This document shows, one piece after another, positions 1-11,515 of a DNA stretch of 64,000 nt. The notes under the pieces were generated by a model, which worked only from the letters and a program-made list of their open reading frames with translations, was not told where the DNA came from and did no database searches. The position numbers and the translations under genes were made by a program. Location: contig NC_068349.1 in assembly GCF_014633365.1 (NCBI RefSeq), forward strand, positions 11,582,753-11,646,752, in the 5' to 3' direction. Positions within the stretch are counted from its first letter, which is position 1. Each line of letters starts with the position of its first letter. Source of the DNA: Diospyros lotus (Eukaryota; Streptophyta; Magnoliopsida; Ericales; Ebenaceae).

Positions 1-92
1 TCATGCACTGGTTTCCTCTATAATATGTTTCTTTAAATGGCCCCATCCAAGAATGTTTTTTGAGGCATTATTTTCCTGTTTTATTTATGTAG

Positions 93-1889
93 GTTAAAGA
101 GGCAAGGGCAGCAGCAGAGAAGGCACAGCAATTATTACAAAATGTGGCCAAAAGGAAAATGAGCAAGCAAATAGAAACACGTGGACTGGTAATTACTAGA
201 GCAGTTTATGGAAGTCAAAAAGCTTTGAAGAAAAGAGATGAAGCAGAAGTAAAAGATGAATTAGCTTCACAAGTTATAGATGTCACTTTGCCACTAAATT
301 TTCTGGTCAATGATTCTGGGCAACTTAAGGTACTTTCTTGCATGTCTGATATTTGATTGAATATTTTATCTGTATGGTTAGTGGAATGAAGAAGCTATTT
401 GGTTTCTGCTGTGGTAAAGTCACACAAAATGCTGTGGAAATTGGAATTGTCTATTAAATTGTAAGTACTATATTGTAAACGAAAAGTTTCATAATTTTCT
501 TGCCTTATCCGTTGCAAATTGTAATACTTTCTAGCAATATAGTAGTTGTTACATGACAATTGCTAACTGAACAAGAAAGATTAGTGCATCTTGTGGGAGT
601 TATTAAATAATTTTAATAGGTAATTGAGATTATAAAATAAAACTACAATGTGGACAAAAATGGTCAAGTTGTTTTTGTTTTTTAGAAAAATTTTAGTCTG
701 CAGTAGATAAACTGCTTGAAAGGGATCTTGTACAAGAAACTCTGCTTACATTATTGATCTATTTATTCATTTAAGAACTGCAAAATAATGATAAGTACAG
801 ATCAATCTAAAGTCAAACCAATGTGTTTTGGAATTATGAACACCTTTTCAGTAACATGAAATTGGGATTTCTTCAATGGATGCTAGTAAATGTAGGTTGC
901 TATTCGAATGTAAGAGATACTGAGGCAAGTGTGTACAGGAATATTTTTTGATGGGTTATAAAGATGTAGATTTGGGGAATATGTATTCTCTCTCAGAAAT
1001 AAGTCTCTTTTGAACTGGAAAGTGCTACTAATATGGCACATGTAGGAGATACTGCGCTGTTGGTTATGTTGTGGCCTGCGGGAAACTATTGCTGCAGTAA
1101 CTACTTAGATTTCTATCCCACGACTCATCTTCTCAACTTACAGGACTGTTTTCAAGCAAAACTAATTTATTGAGTAAAAGGTCTCCTGATAGTTTATGCT
1201 TATGGTTGAGATATCTTTCAAAGTCCAGGTGGCTTCCTTCGTTTTATAATTACATAAAGTGACAGATTAAGGGGATCTGTCATTGATTTAGTTCTGCACA
1301 ACTATGAAGAGTTTTTTCTTTGTTCTTTATGATGCTGTATAAGATCAAATACACTTGGCTTTGCTGTTCACCTGTCCTTTTTGGTGCCATGACCATAGTT
1401 GATTTCATACTGTACCAGTCAAATTCCAATACTCTCCTACCCATCACTTCTCCGTGCATGTATTGTACCTAAGATAATGCCTTAAGCAAATCAATTGAAC
1501 CAAAATCTGCTCCAGACTCAGTAAGGCAACAATGTGGAGCTTACTATATCCTGTGTGAATATATCTGTAATCTAAGTGTCGTATATTTTTGGATGTTTAT
1601 AATAATCAAGTTCTCATATTCTTTTGCAGCTTCACGAGGGTGTAAAGAAGTCAGGTATTATGGGCTTCTGTGACCCTTGTCCAGGAGAACCTAAGCAGTT
1701 GCATGTGGAGTACACTTTTAGTGGCCAGAGTTTTCAGGTAAAACATCTCAACATCTCTCTCTCTCTCTCTCTCTCTCTCTGCCCCTCTTTAAGCATTCGT
1801 TATAGATTTTAACTTAACTTGGTCTTGAACAGGTGGTAGTTGATGATTATGAAGAACTGTTAATACCCCAGGTAGCACACAGAATCTGA
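93..1889 (+). CDS. OWL1: DNAJC11/OWL1-type J-domain protein, last three exons (5' part outside window)
   Basis: Three exons read in phase: 93-329 (79 codons, acceptor ...tgtag at 91-92, donor gtactt), 1630-1737 (36 codons) and 1833-1889 (18 codons plus TGA). Together they give the C-terminal 133 residues of a plant J-protein. The DUF3395-type C-terminal region typical of DNAJC11 homologues is recognisable: [14 protein letters not shown], then [37 protein letters not shown], and the ending [13 protein letters not shown]...HRI. In Arabidopsis the homologue is OWL1 (At2g35720), known from very-low-fluence light responses; DNAJC11 in animals is mitochondrial. The J domain itself would be encoded upstream of base 1, so its HPD motif cannot be checked. 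The intron 330-1629 contains nothing recognisable; the intron 1738-1832 starts with a CT microsatellite at 1754-1780. No frameshift or stop interrupts the visible part. Family assignment is from remembered conserved motifs; the exon structure is read directly. Confidence 0.88.
1754..1780. repeat. (CT)n microsatellite in OWL1 intron
   Basis: About 13 perfect CT units lie 16 bases into the last intron of the J-protein gene, where they lengthen the pyrimidine-rich intron start. No coding effect is expected. Confidence 0.9.
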
Positions 1890-3404
1890 ATGCCATCCAA
1901 GATTGCTGCTTACAATTTTGCACAACTCACTGTTCCTTTTGTGCGACATCCTTAACTGGATCATCCCCTTTTCTCTTTCCAATTATTTTGGTTTTTATGT
2001 TATATGTTATCCTAAGATTGCAACATTTAGTAAAGGAATGTACATGATTTTAGAAGGTGTGAAATTGATAAGGGAAAAAAATGAGAGGTGATTTATTGAT
2101 TCTCATTTCTTTTGTCACATTTCTGAAACTCTGGATTGAGTTGGTTAATTTCGTCTTTTGATTGTTAGGGCACATAATAACAGTCTCCGTGTCACAGTGT
2201 TTACTTGAGGTTCTAAACTGGCAGTTAGTTAATTCTGATGGTACTGATGTACAATAGAATATTAGTGTTCATCAGCCAACATCTTATTTGTATCTGTGGC
2301 TCTTATAAAAGAAGGTAATAACCATGCAGACCTGCCCATCTTTTTAATTCTGTCCTTAGAGATAACTAGAGATATCATGAGACAGGACTGGAACATTTGC
2401 AGTAAATAACCCTGGTACACATTGCTGTTTTAAGTGTGAACTACTATGTTGAAGATTATTTGTATCATTAAACTATATTAAACTGAAGATTTCATGTATC
2501 AGAGAAAAGAAGATAAAACACTGAACTTTTTTTGTTCAACAAGATTTTGAACCTTTTTTTCTTATAATCCAGTGTTTTAATACCTGACAGATATGTGATT
2601 GTTCTAATATGCTAATTTTATTTGAATGACATAAAGTTGTAATATAAATATCTGTGATAATTTACATGAAGTTGCTCAATGCTTTAATTTCTCATTCAGT
2701 CTGTTGTCATCTTATAATGATTTATTATGTTTTACACTTGTCAATCTTCCTTTCCTTGCAAGTATTTTTGTTTTCTTGGAAGGATTACTTGCTGGTGTTT
2801 ATTAAGAAATTGAACCACATCTGACTTCAGAAGTGGTGTGAGAGGAGAGAGAATTCCACATCATGGGACTTAAGAGAAGCTAAGATCTATCAGATTTGTG
2901 GGTGGGGGTTGGGGGGGGATAAGGAGTTTAAAGTCGTGTGACCCAGAGGGGGATTATGAGTTTAAAGTTGCATATCTTGGTCAAAACTATGCTTTCATTA
3001 ATATAATTGAGCTCACTTATTTCAAAAAAAAAAATATCTTGGTCAAAATCATGCTCTTTGGCATGCCCCAGAACTTTACAACATACTTGAAGAGTCTGGT
3101 TGTCTTCCCCATATGAATATACTTGGGTGCTGGCATGAAAGTAGCATACCTGGAATCCATCTATGATTGAAATAATTGTTTCACTTTCTCCAAATGTTGG
3201 GAACGACAGTGATGAAATCAAGTAATACATTCTCACAGTCTAGAGGGGTCTAACAAAGGTCAAAGCAAACCCCTTGACTCACTGATGTTCTGGCTTGTTT
3301 TGTTGACACCTGAGGCAAATGCTCATCAGGGCATCAACATCAACATCATCATGCACGTAGGAGCAATAATTTCAAGCCCTTTCGGCATGCTGAATGCCCG
3401 GCCT
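1890..3404. other. 3' flank and intergenic DNA, no gene seen
   Basis: AT-rich sequence downstream of the J-protein stop. Open frames here (for example 2928-3236 on the minus strand) lack protein-like composition and have no recognisable motif. The region ends where readable copia reverse-transcriptase sequence begins on the minus strand at about 3405. Confidence 0.6.
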
Positions 3405-3964
3405 ATTTCTAATGTTTAATGACAGCCATGGAAAGAAGCAAACAAACTGAAGCAATATTAGCCACTAGGGAAAATGTTATCTCTGTAATAAAAGGCCAAA
3501 CATCTGTGTGCAACCCTTGGCAACCAAGTGGACTTCCATTCTATCAATAGATCGCTTAGGACCAACTTTTAACAGTAAAAAACTAGTGACAACCAAGGAC
3601 TTCACTGGAGGAAGTGGAACTAAATCCAAGTGTCAGCAAAGCAAGCATCTCCTCATCCATAGCATGATACCAACCAGGATGAACAAGGGCCTCTCCATCT
3701 ATTTTAGGAATAGAAATTGAAGAAGAGCAAAGACATAGGGAGAATGGATAGAAGATAAACAATGATAGCTCAAGAAAGTGTAAATAGGATGAGAATTACG
3801 AGATGGAGTACCACTACAAAGATAAGGCTGAGGAAACTAAAGGAATAATGGCACCTGTAGGGAGGCAAGCATCTGAAGTAACTGCAGCATCTGGAGGAAT
3901 AGGAGATGAAGAAACTATACCATCTGGAGGAATAGTAATTGGAAGAGAAGATGGCCGAGAATGA
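3405..3964 (-). pseudogene. Ty1/copia remnant, reverse-transcriptase N-terminal part (distal half of split element)
   Basis: On the minus strand the translation gives the spacer before copia reverse transcriptase (IYTFLSYHCLSS...HSPYV), then the conserved start EALVHPGWYHAMDEEMLAL, LVPLPPVKSLV, and further on FSLVANIASVCLLLSMAVIKH. Reading needs several frame changes and passes stop codons, so it is dead. The similarity ends at about 3405, just before the expected [12 protein letters not shown] motif, so the rest of the reverse transcriptase and the 3' LTR are missing. It continues the copia fragment at 6739-8165; the gypsy element 3965-6738 sits between them. Roughly 50 residues of the integrase-RT linker are not recognisable at the split. 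Confidence 0.75.
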
Positions 3965-4291
3965 TGTTGTCACACCCTCAGGTTGAGGGTTGGGCAATCT
4001 GGGAATTTGGGTGAAATCTCAAGAAAGAGGATAAGAGTTGAGGAAGAAACAAATAGAATGAGAGAGAGAGAAAATTGGAGAGGGAAATCGAGAGGAAAGG
4101 GAGTGAGGGAGTTTTGTTATTTCTAAAACTGCTCAACTCTTCTACAACAACCTTCTTAAAGGCTACTCTTTTCAGTTAGGTAAGTAACTGTCAATTGAAG
4201 GAGTTGTATTGTTATAACCACTTAACCACTACTTGTTATAGTTGGTTACAAGAGTTCACCCCAATGACTAATCTATCCTTGAGTCGTAACA
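3965..4291 (-). repeat. 3' LTR of the gypsy chromovirus
   Basis: On the minus strand it begins TGTTACGACTCAAGG and ends GTGTGACAACA, the TG...CA form of LTRs, about 327 bp. The outer 92 bp reappear in the same orientation at 6647-6738 with scattered substitutions. A polypurine tract (AAGAGGGGAAT on the minus strand, about 4292-4302) directly precedes it, fixing this as the 3' LTR. Confidence 0.8.
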
Positions 4292-4299
4292 ATTCCCCT

Positions 4300-5092
4300 C
4301 TTGATGAGAAAATTCTTGTCCTCAAGAATTGAAAGCAGGTTAGTCGCTTGTGAGAACTGCTTCAACAAATCTAGCAAGTATTCCCAAGTGGTATGATCAG
4401 GGTGTAGGTGTGTCCACCTCAACAAGACTTGAGCAATGGGTGTTGTGCCCTAGTAAATTACGCCTTCAAGATCTTTCGCCATAGGGGGTAGAACTGGACT
4501 GGTAGAAGCATTAGGTCCCACTGATTTTTTTAGCAATGAGACATGGAACACTTGATGTATTTTCACTCTCGTAGGCAACTGCAACCTGTAAGCCACCTTT
4601 CCTACCTTAGCTATCATGGTATAAGGCCCAAAGTATTTTGGGTTGAGCTTCGACACTAGGGTGGTTGAAAAAGTAGGTTGTAGGAAGTGTTTGACCTTGA
4701 GAAACACTCTATCTCCCACTATAAATGATCTCTTACTCCTTCTCCTATTGGCAGTCTGTATCATTTGGTTCCAAGCTGCAACAAGTTCCCTTTTTAAGAC
4801 TGTTAGTACCTCCTGTCTCTGTTGTAAGTAATGCCCCACTTCTGTCATGGTGGTTGGAGAATTAGGAATGGCTGGTAACAGGGGAGGGTTGTAACCGAAT
4901 GTTGCCTCAAAAGGTGTCCATTTTCTAGCACTATGGTAGCTAGAATTGTACCACCATTGCACTACAGACAGCCGCTTGTTCCAACTCTTGGGCTTAGTAA
5001 AATAGATGCATCTCAAATATGCCTGAAGGCATTGATTCACCCTCTCAGTTTGGCCATCGGTTTCCAGGTGATAGGCTGTTGACATGTGCAGC
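4300..5092 (-). pseudogene. Gypsy integrase C-terminus with GPY/F motif and chromodomain remnant
   Basis: The minus strand is open from about 5092 to a stop at 4450. It begins within the integrase core at LHMSTAYHLETDGQTERVN, continues through WYNSSYHSA...PFEATFGYNPP, and has the GPY/F-type module KYFGPYTMIAKVGKVAYRL and HQVFHVSLLKK. Past the stop the same frame continues as IAQVLLRWTHLHPDHTTWEY, which resembles the integrase chromodomain of plant chromoviruses, and reaches the polypurine tract. Upstream of 5092 the expected integrase core is absent and plus-strand gag begins instead. The catalytic DDE residues are therefore lost. Confidence 0.85.
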
Positions 5093-5094
5093 CC

Positions 5095-6646
5095 AAATTA
5101 CTATTAATATGCCTATGCTTCAACTGGAAATTCCAGTATTTGAGGGTATGAAACCAAAGTGGTGGATCCACCATTGTGAAAGATTATTTGAATTCTATCG
5201 TATTAACAAGGAGCAGATGGTAACCTTAGCAGCAGCCTATCTCAACGATTCGGCTGACTCATGGTATCAAGGTTGGAGACAAGCCAAGAGTGGTGAGACT
5301 AGCTGGGATGAATTTTCAGGGGAGTTATGTGACCAGTTTGGAGAAAAGAGAATGGCAGATGTAGTCGAAGAATTTAACAAGTTAAGGCAAGAGGGTTCGG
5401 TGGTAGAGTACCAAATGAAGTTCAAAGAATTAAGAGTGTTACTATGGATCTCTCAACCAATCCTAACGGAACCATACTTCGTGTCTAGTTTCATTAGTGG
5501 ATTGAAGGATGAGCTGAGGCCTATGGTTAAGATGATGATGCCAACATCGGTGAAACAAGCAGCAGAGAAAGCTAGGTTGCAAGAACTGACTTTGGAGGCA
5601 ATATTCAAGAAGAATATGGTCTAGATTAGGCCTAACCTGACCCAAAATCAACAATTAGGAGGTGGCTTCAAAACTGCAGCGTCGGGTCCAGGTCAAGGAG
5701 GGGTCAAGATTCCATCTAATCAAGGGGCAAATAAGAATCAGACCATAGAACAGCGGGGACAATTGGGATTATGTTTTAAATGTGGGGAGAAGTACAGTCC
5801 AGGGCATCAATGTAGGAGGCAATTGTTGAATATGGAAGGGTTTGATGAAGAGAATGAAGGAGGAAGGGTAGAGGAAGTACTCGAAGACACCATGGAAGAG
5901 GCACAAGGGGATGAGGGGGGAGAGATTTCTTTCCATGCATTGAAGGGGGGCCCAACTGGAAAATTCATTAAAGTGAAAGTGCAGGTGGGGAAAAGAAGAT
6001 TAACAGTGCTGATAGATAGTGGCAGCACCTGTTTCTTGAATAAGGCCATTGCTACAGGTCTTAAATGTGAATTGACAGAAACAAACCCCCTTTCGGTGAC
6101 TCTGGTGAATGGAAACAGGATGTAAAGCCATTACAAGTGCGCTGACTTCAAGTGGCAAATGCAAGTGGTGGAGTTTATGGCTGATTTGAGGATGTTGGAA
6201 TTAGGGGGATGTGATATTGTTTTTGGGGTAGATTGAATGAGAATTGTAAGTCTGTTGACTTTTGACTTCAACAAATTGGAGGTGATGGTTGAGATTGAAG
6301 GGGAGAAGTTAACTTTGGTGGGCAGCCTAGAATAGGGTGAGTGCAAGATGATCTCTGGGAAAAAGCTACAGAAGCTAATGCAGAAGAAAGGGGGGCAGAT
6401 CACTCAATTGTATTCCATACAAGCAGTGGAATGGGAGGTAGAAGGAGTAGAAGGGGAAGGGCAGCAGGCGAACTCCGGCCCAGCCATCATCCAACTCCTT
6501 ACTAAGGTAAAAACTTGTGATGACTTGCACTTACTATTGACTGAATTTAAGGACTTATTCATAGAACCGAATTCCCTACCGCCTCAAAGGCCTTTTGACT
6601 ACTCTATGCACCTTAAGCCTAACACCGAACCTGTGAATATTCGATA
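5095..6646 (+). pseudogene. Gypsy gag - zinc knuckle - aspartic protease, inverted fragment
   Basis: The first open stretch (to 5624) is a Ty3 gag: IPVFEGMKPKWWIHHCERLF near the start, then SADSWYQGW and a FISGLKDELRPMVK segment. After a stop the frame continues into a zinc knuckle (CFKCGEKYSPGHQC, about 5773-5814) and an aspartic protease with active-site LIDSGST near 6008. In-frame stops follow at about 6123, 6236 and 6334, and recognisable sequence runs on to YSMHLKPNTEPVNIR before a stop at 6645, exactly where reverse transcriptase should start. The next base begins LTR sequence. The fragment is non-functional and opposite in strand to the integrase next to it. Confidence 0.85.
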
Positions 6647-6738
6647 GGAATTGTACTGTTCTAACCACTTTACCACTAGCTGTTACAGCTGGTTACAAAA
6701 GTTCACCCCAATGACTAATCTACCCCTGGGTTGTAACA
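6647..6738 (-). repeat. Truncated second LTR of the gypsy chromovirus
   Basis: Ninety-two bases aligning with 4200-4291 in the same direction; both contain gttcaccccaatgactaatc and end gtaaca. It is the outer end of the 5' LTR of a minus-strand element. The rest of that LTR, the primer site and the gag leader were lost at the inversion junction. Confidence 0.8.
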
Positions 6739-8165
6739 AATGTTTGAAATGTCAAGAGAAGACTTGGAGGATCAAAAAATACAAAGAGAAAGAGAATATA
6801 AGGGCTCTTGAGGAAAAAGTAAAGAATGAGGAATATGCCCATTAAGAATAGTTGAAGGCATCCAATTAATTAGATAGCATGAAGTCAAATGAGCAGCATC
6901 CCAGAAAAGAAGAGGAACATGCATATGAATTAATAGAGTACAAGATGTCTTAATGAGATGACGATTTTTGTGTTCTGCGATCCAATTCTGTTGTGGAGTA
7001 TTTTTGTGAGAATATCCCAAGATCCTCCTTAGTCAATGTACAGTTAGGAATATACAACTTTTAAATTTCCTTGATTAGGCTGATTGCAGATTCTTAGGAG
7101 TTTCCTAGTTTAGTGATATGATTAGATCTTCTCTGTGTATATATAATGCATGTACAGTTCTTTCGATATAATCAATAGAGAAATTGCCTTCTTCACAATA
7201 TGGACATGAAGTTTGGTGAAGAATACCATGAGAAGATTGAAAAGATTTGAAGCAATACTCATTGGTGTTATCACTCCAAAGGATATGAATAGAAGAATCA
7301 AACTACATCTTAACCTCATCATAAAATGAAGTGAATAAAGACAACTGATTAGTTTGATCCTTCATCAATAGAGCCAAGTACAATGAGAGTAATTAACAAT
7401 AAAAGTAACAAAGTAAGAGAAACCTTATTTATATTTAACTCTACTTGGACCCCAAAAATCAGGAGAATAAGCTCTTTTATAATTTGATTAGGAAAAGAAG
7501 ATTGTATATGCTTGCCCAATTGGCAAGATTCACAATCTAAAGATTGTAAAGAAGACAATGTTGGAACCATCCGTTTTAGTAAAGACAAATCAGGATGGCC
7601 CAATCTACAATGAATATAGGTGTGGTTGTAGTAATAGTACAAATAGATGGTATAGAGAGATGATAAGTTGCTCTGATTCATGTTGTGTGTCATTCATCCA
7701 CCAGTACTCTGATCCTGCACCAAAACAGAATTGGAATAAAAGATATCGCAGCAATCAAGAGATTTTGTCAAGCGACTAATGGAGATTAAACTGTATGGAC
7801 AGTGAGGTACATACAGGACTGAGTAAAGAGATAACAAAGGTAATGGATTGGCTTGGTAAATACTCATGGGAGTGGCCATAAAACCATCAGTGACAGTAAT
7901 AAAAGGCAATGTATTAGAGGTCTTAATTGAGAAAACAAAGATTTATTACTAGAAATGTATTCAGAGGGTGCAGAATCAAGGATCCATGGAATAAGCAATG
8001 AATGAGATACAAAAAATAGAAGAACCTGCTACTAGAAAAGTAACAGAACCTGCAGCTTGTGCAACTGAAGCTACAGAACTAGATGCCTGATTTGTTGCTT
8101 GGAATTGGCAAAATTTAGCTAACTCCTCCACAGAAATAATCTCTTGGCATTCCTTAGAAAGTTGT
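6739..8165 (-). pseudogene. Ty1/copia remnant: protease and integrase part (proximal half of split element)
   Basis: Read on the minus strand from 8165 downwards. A gag-protease linker comes first (EELAKFCQFQATNQASSS, VASVAQAAGS), then a degraded protease site (WILDSAPSEYISSNKSLFS; the usual DSGA is DSAP) near 7990. VLYVPHCPYSLISISRLTK follows at 7694-7909, the pre-integrase zinc region (HCRLGHPDLSLLKRM ... CESCQLGKH) at about 7500-7620, and integrase ending NTPQQNWIAEHKNRHL and FWDAAHLTSCYLINWMPS at 6772-7020. Several frameshifts and stops are present. The gag zinc knuckle and 5' LTR are not found beyond 8165. The element resumes at 3964. Confidence 0.8.
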
Positions 8166-9170
8166 GTGGAGATCTAGTGCCTGCTCTAGATTTGTGTTCT
8201 CTTCCTGGATAATTGCCCTCAAAGCCATCTTTTGATTATTAAGACGGTGTAAGCTAGTAGTTGTCAAGTGGTGGTATCTCCATAGGTAGCGAGCTAGTTG
8301 ATCATTGTCAGGAACCAATCCCACATCTGCAGTCTATTTGGAGAGGTTTTGGATATATTACTTGACCCCAACAGCCTAAAAAGTTAAGTTTTGTAAGCAT
8401 CTTTAGGTGAGGCCCTGCAGTGTTGACAATGTCCTACTATGTTGCCCGGTGACTTGAGATTATGGAGCTTTATGCTTTCCACCTTGGCTCTTTAGTGGGT
8501 TATGCTAGCCATTACTAGGTTTTTGTGCTTGGGGCGAGCTTCCCACCTCCAGTAAGGAGGTTTGGTGGATCTATATCCTTATGTGCCATTGGTGTAATTG
8601 GAGGGAGAGAAACATGAGACCTTTTCAGGACTCGGGAGTTTGGTTTTGTATGAAGAGTTACATCATTGCTCTCTGTGTTTTTGGTTTAAGGATGGACACC
8701 CGTTCTTGTTTGTTCTTTATTGTGCCATATTTGGTGACCTGTATTTTGTTGTTTGACATCTAACAGTAGCTTCTAGATCCTCCTTAAGAACTTTTTGTTG
8801 GAGGTTTGTCCCCTTAAAGCAGTTTTCTTGTATGCACTTTGTACTTGCCAGAAATAAAATGGAAATTAACAGGCAGTGTTATGTGACTGGTTTTGTTGAA
8901 AAGGTACCCTCATCCTGCTCTCTGTAAGGGTCCCAGAGACTACCTTGAAGGGCCTGCAATACAAATGTCCCTTGATCTAACTCTACTACAGGAGGCAGTG
9001 GACTCGCTATTGCAGTTCATCTGGGTGCCCTTGCTGAAATAATCACCACTTGTCTTATAGCAATTGTGCTCCCCAGGCCACTTCTATGCAGTTAGGCAGG
9101 GAAAATCGAGCTTCAGTGACAGGAATATAATAATGTGTATCCCTAAAATGACACAACATAGAATTTGAGT

Positions 9171-9212
<42 letters not shown>

Positions 9213-9842
9213 TCTGTTCTCACATCGTATGATAAAGGAGGAGATGATGGAAATAAATGAGATTTCAATCTTTTTGATGATTTAGGCGAAAGAAATGAAG
9301 ATATGAATTAAGGAATTCTGTTGGAATTTTTAGAAATTTACCAGTGTCAGGGATTCATGGAGATGTTCACCTGCTTTCCTGAGATTATTCATATAGATCG
9401 ATGGGGTCCTTAGGAGGGAATATGTTTAATAGTAATCTACATTGGCGATTCAAGGGCACCAAGGAGTGAGCTAGGACTGGACTACCAGCTGCTGAATTGT
9501 TTCGAGGGCCAACTGAAGTGATGATTGCTTTTGGTGCAAAGCAGGGGAGAATTCTTTGTTCTGAGGTAAATCAATTGCTGTAGATAGCATGTTTGCTCTT
9601 TTAACTCCTTTACAGGAATGAATTGGCTATTTAGTTATTCTTCCTTCCTCCTGCTGCTGCCATGCCCAACAAAGTAACATTCAATTGAAGGTATTCTTAC
9701 CAAATTTTAACTCCCATGTCCAAATTCCAGATTTTGAATTTGGGTAATGATGCATAAAATAGAAATTCTGTACTACGTACATAATAATATGGCTTGTAAA
9801 ATACCATGTATATGTACAAGGAAAACATCAAAGTGATTCATA
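8166..9842. other. Intergenic DNA with a possible LINE fragment and a TC/AC microsatellite
   Basis: A plus-strand stretch at about 8555-8700 reads CHWCNWRERNMRPF, resembling the W..WRERN.R.F block near the end of plant LINE reverse transcriptases, but only over about 15 residues. A perfect (TC)n(AC)n microsatellite occupies 9170-9212. Nothing else was recognised. Confidence 0.3.
9170..9212. repeat. Compound (TC)n(AC)n microsatellite
   Basis: About 14 TC units run directly into about 7 AC units without interruption. Confidence 0.95.
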
Positions 9843-9849
9843 ATACAAA

Positions 9850-11035
9850 AATATCAAGGTTTGTTCTTTTTGATGTTTTCAACCCGTTTTAAGTTTTCAA
9901 TTTTTGAAAACGCATTATCTTTATTGTTTTCAAAAATGTATTTTTAAAAATAAAGAAAAAAATTATAAAGAAAATTTAAAACAAAAATATTTTGTTATTT
10001 TGGGTGTTTTCAGTGAAAATTCACTCAAAACACAAAAACAAGCTCACGCAACCTCCCCCAACCCTCCAATCTCGCATCTCTCTCTCTCAAGTCTCGGCCA
10101 AACACTGTGCTTGCCATCTCTATCGCTGCCATGAGTCGCTATTGACCTCGTCTACCACCACCATCAACCATCGTCGACTGCCCCCTTCCCCATCGCTATT
10201 CGATCTTCTCTCATGTCTCATCTCTTCTCTCAACTATCCCTCGCCATCATCGTCATGGTCACAAGCTGCCATCGTCGAAAGCTGTCGTCAACTGTCCCCC
10301 ACCATTCAATCTTGTTGGTTCTATCATTTCTTATGTCTTCTCTCAAACACCTCCTGCCATTAGATCTATGGAGATTTAGCCGTTAAATCTTGCTAGTTTT
10401 TGGGTATGTTGGTCGATAAACTCTTGGGTGTTGGGTGGTTGTCTCTGATCGTCGAAAATCACCGATTGCGATGGCCGATGGCAATTGGCAGTGCTGTTTT
10501 GAGTTTGGCTTGGAGATTCTAATGGTAGGTTCTGATCGTGTGAATCTTCGATTGGCGGTGGTCGCCGACGACATCATTGGCGTCAGAGAAGATGCAAGGT
10601 GTCGAAGAAGAAGAAAAGAGAAAAAAAGAAAAGGAGGAAAAAAAAAAAAGGGAAAAAATTATATTTATATTATAATTAAAAATATAAGATAACATATATT
10701 ATATTATTAAGTGTATAATTTAATATAAAATATTGTTAAGATGTATGTTAGTAATTTATTATTTTATTTTAATAGTAATATTTTATTAAAAAGAGTTAAT
10801 TTTATTATTTAATAATTAAATTCATTGAATAAAATATTATAATAACAAAAAAGAAATAATTTTTTAAAATTTCAAAACAAATGCATTTTCTAATTTTTTG
10901 TTTTTAGAAATAATTTTTCAGAATGATAAAAAGAATGCATTTTTAAAAATCTCAAAACAGATACTGAAAACGTAAAACTAAAAATGAATTTAAAACTTAA
11001 AACTCAAAACTGAAATACGAAAAGAAAGTCACCTT
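9850..11035. mobile_element. Possible non-autonomous MULE-like element
   Basis: A block of about 1.2 kb with AT-rich arms and a GC-richer core (10040-10620). The left arm (aaggtttgttctttttgatg, gttttaagtttt, tttgaaaacgcatt) and the reverse complement of the right arm (aaggtgactttcttttcg, gttttaagtttt, ttttaaaaatgcatt) share similar words in the same order, suggesting long imperfect terminal inverted repeats. No clear 9-bp target duplication was found. The open frames at 9992-10363 and 10435-10692 are low-complexity and are not called as genes. Confidence 0.35.
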
Positions 11036-11392
11036 AGTTTTATATTATTTTTTGTGACTTCTGTAATGGTACCATTTCCCTTCTGAACTTCTTGATGTTA
11101 TTTTCCATTCTGATTATTTGAATTTTTTTTTTCCTGATTAGATTTGGCTATAAAGCTTAAATAAATTCTCTTATTTGGATCATCATTGAGCACTCAGAAT
11201 TTCCTTATTCCCCTATTTACTCTACTAGTTGCATAATTTTACCCCCAACTCCTGCTCCATGGAATATGGCGGTTTCAGTTACGGTTTTCTCAATGGCCTA
11301 TATTTAGGAAGATGAGAGAAATCTCCGTCCACAAACAACTTTGATGGGTAGATTGGAGTGCCTTTAAAAGTTACATTACTTTAGATGTAGAC

Positions 11393-11515
11393 CATGAATT
11401 GAAGTTAGCTCAATGGTAAGACACACTTATATGCCAAGTTTTGCGTTTGGATCAGACTATTCTTCTTCCCCTCGTCTTGCTTGAATATATTTCTTTTCCT
11501 TTTTTTTTTTTATTT
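11393..11515 (+). mobile_element. Possible tRNA-derived SINE
   Basis: The segment starts with a good RNA polymerase III A box (TTAGCTCAATGGTAAG, about 11405-11420). About 35 bases on is a weaker B-box-like GCGTTTGGATC, and the segment ends in a run of T. This layout fits the head of a plant SINE. The B box departs from GGTTCGAATCC and no flanking target duplication was confirmed. Confidence 0.4.

Larger units (their letters stand above)
3965..6738 (-). mobile_element. Ty3/gypsy chromovirus remnant with inverted gag-protease half, inserted in a copia element
   Basis: Both outer ends are pieces of the same LTR in the same minus orientation: a full LTR at 3965-4291 and a 92-bp end at 6647-6738. 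Just inside the first lies a polypurine tract, then chromodomain and integrase on the minus strand. The middle (about 5092-6646) carries gag and protease on the plus strand, so it is inverted relative to the rest. Reverse transcriptase and RNase H are missing. The flanks read aatga on the left and aatgt on the right, a possible 5-bp target duplication with one mismatch. Copia coding sequence in minus orientation lies on both sides, which supports insertion into that element. Confidence 0.75.

Noticed and set aside
5019..5105. N-terminal extension of the gypsy gag frame
   Set aside because: These codons are antisense to integrase sequence across the inversion junction; recognisable gag begins only after about 5109.
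9992..10692. Frames of 123 and 85 codons in the MULE-like block
   Set aside because: Low-complexity (Ser/His- and Lys/Arg-rich), overlapping on both strands, inside a putative transposon.
11405..11460. Functional tRNA gene
   Set aside because: Only the A box is good; no acceptor-stem pairing or proper T-loop, so a SINE head is the better reading.
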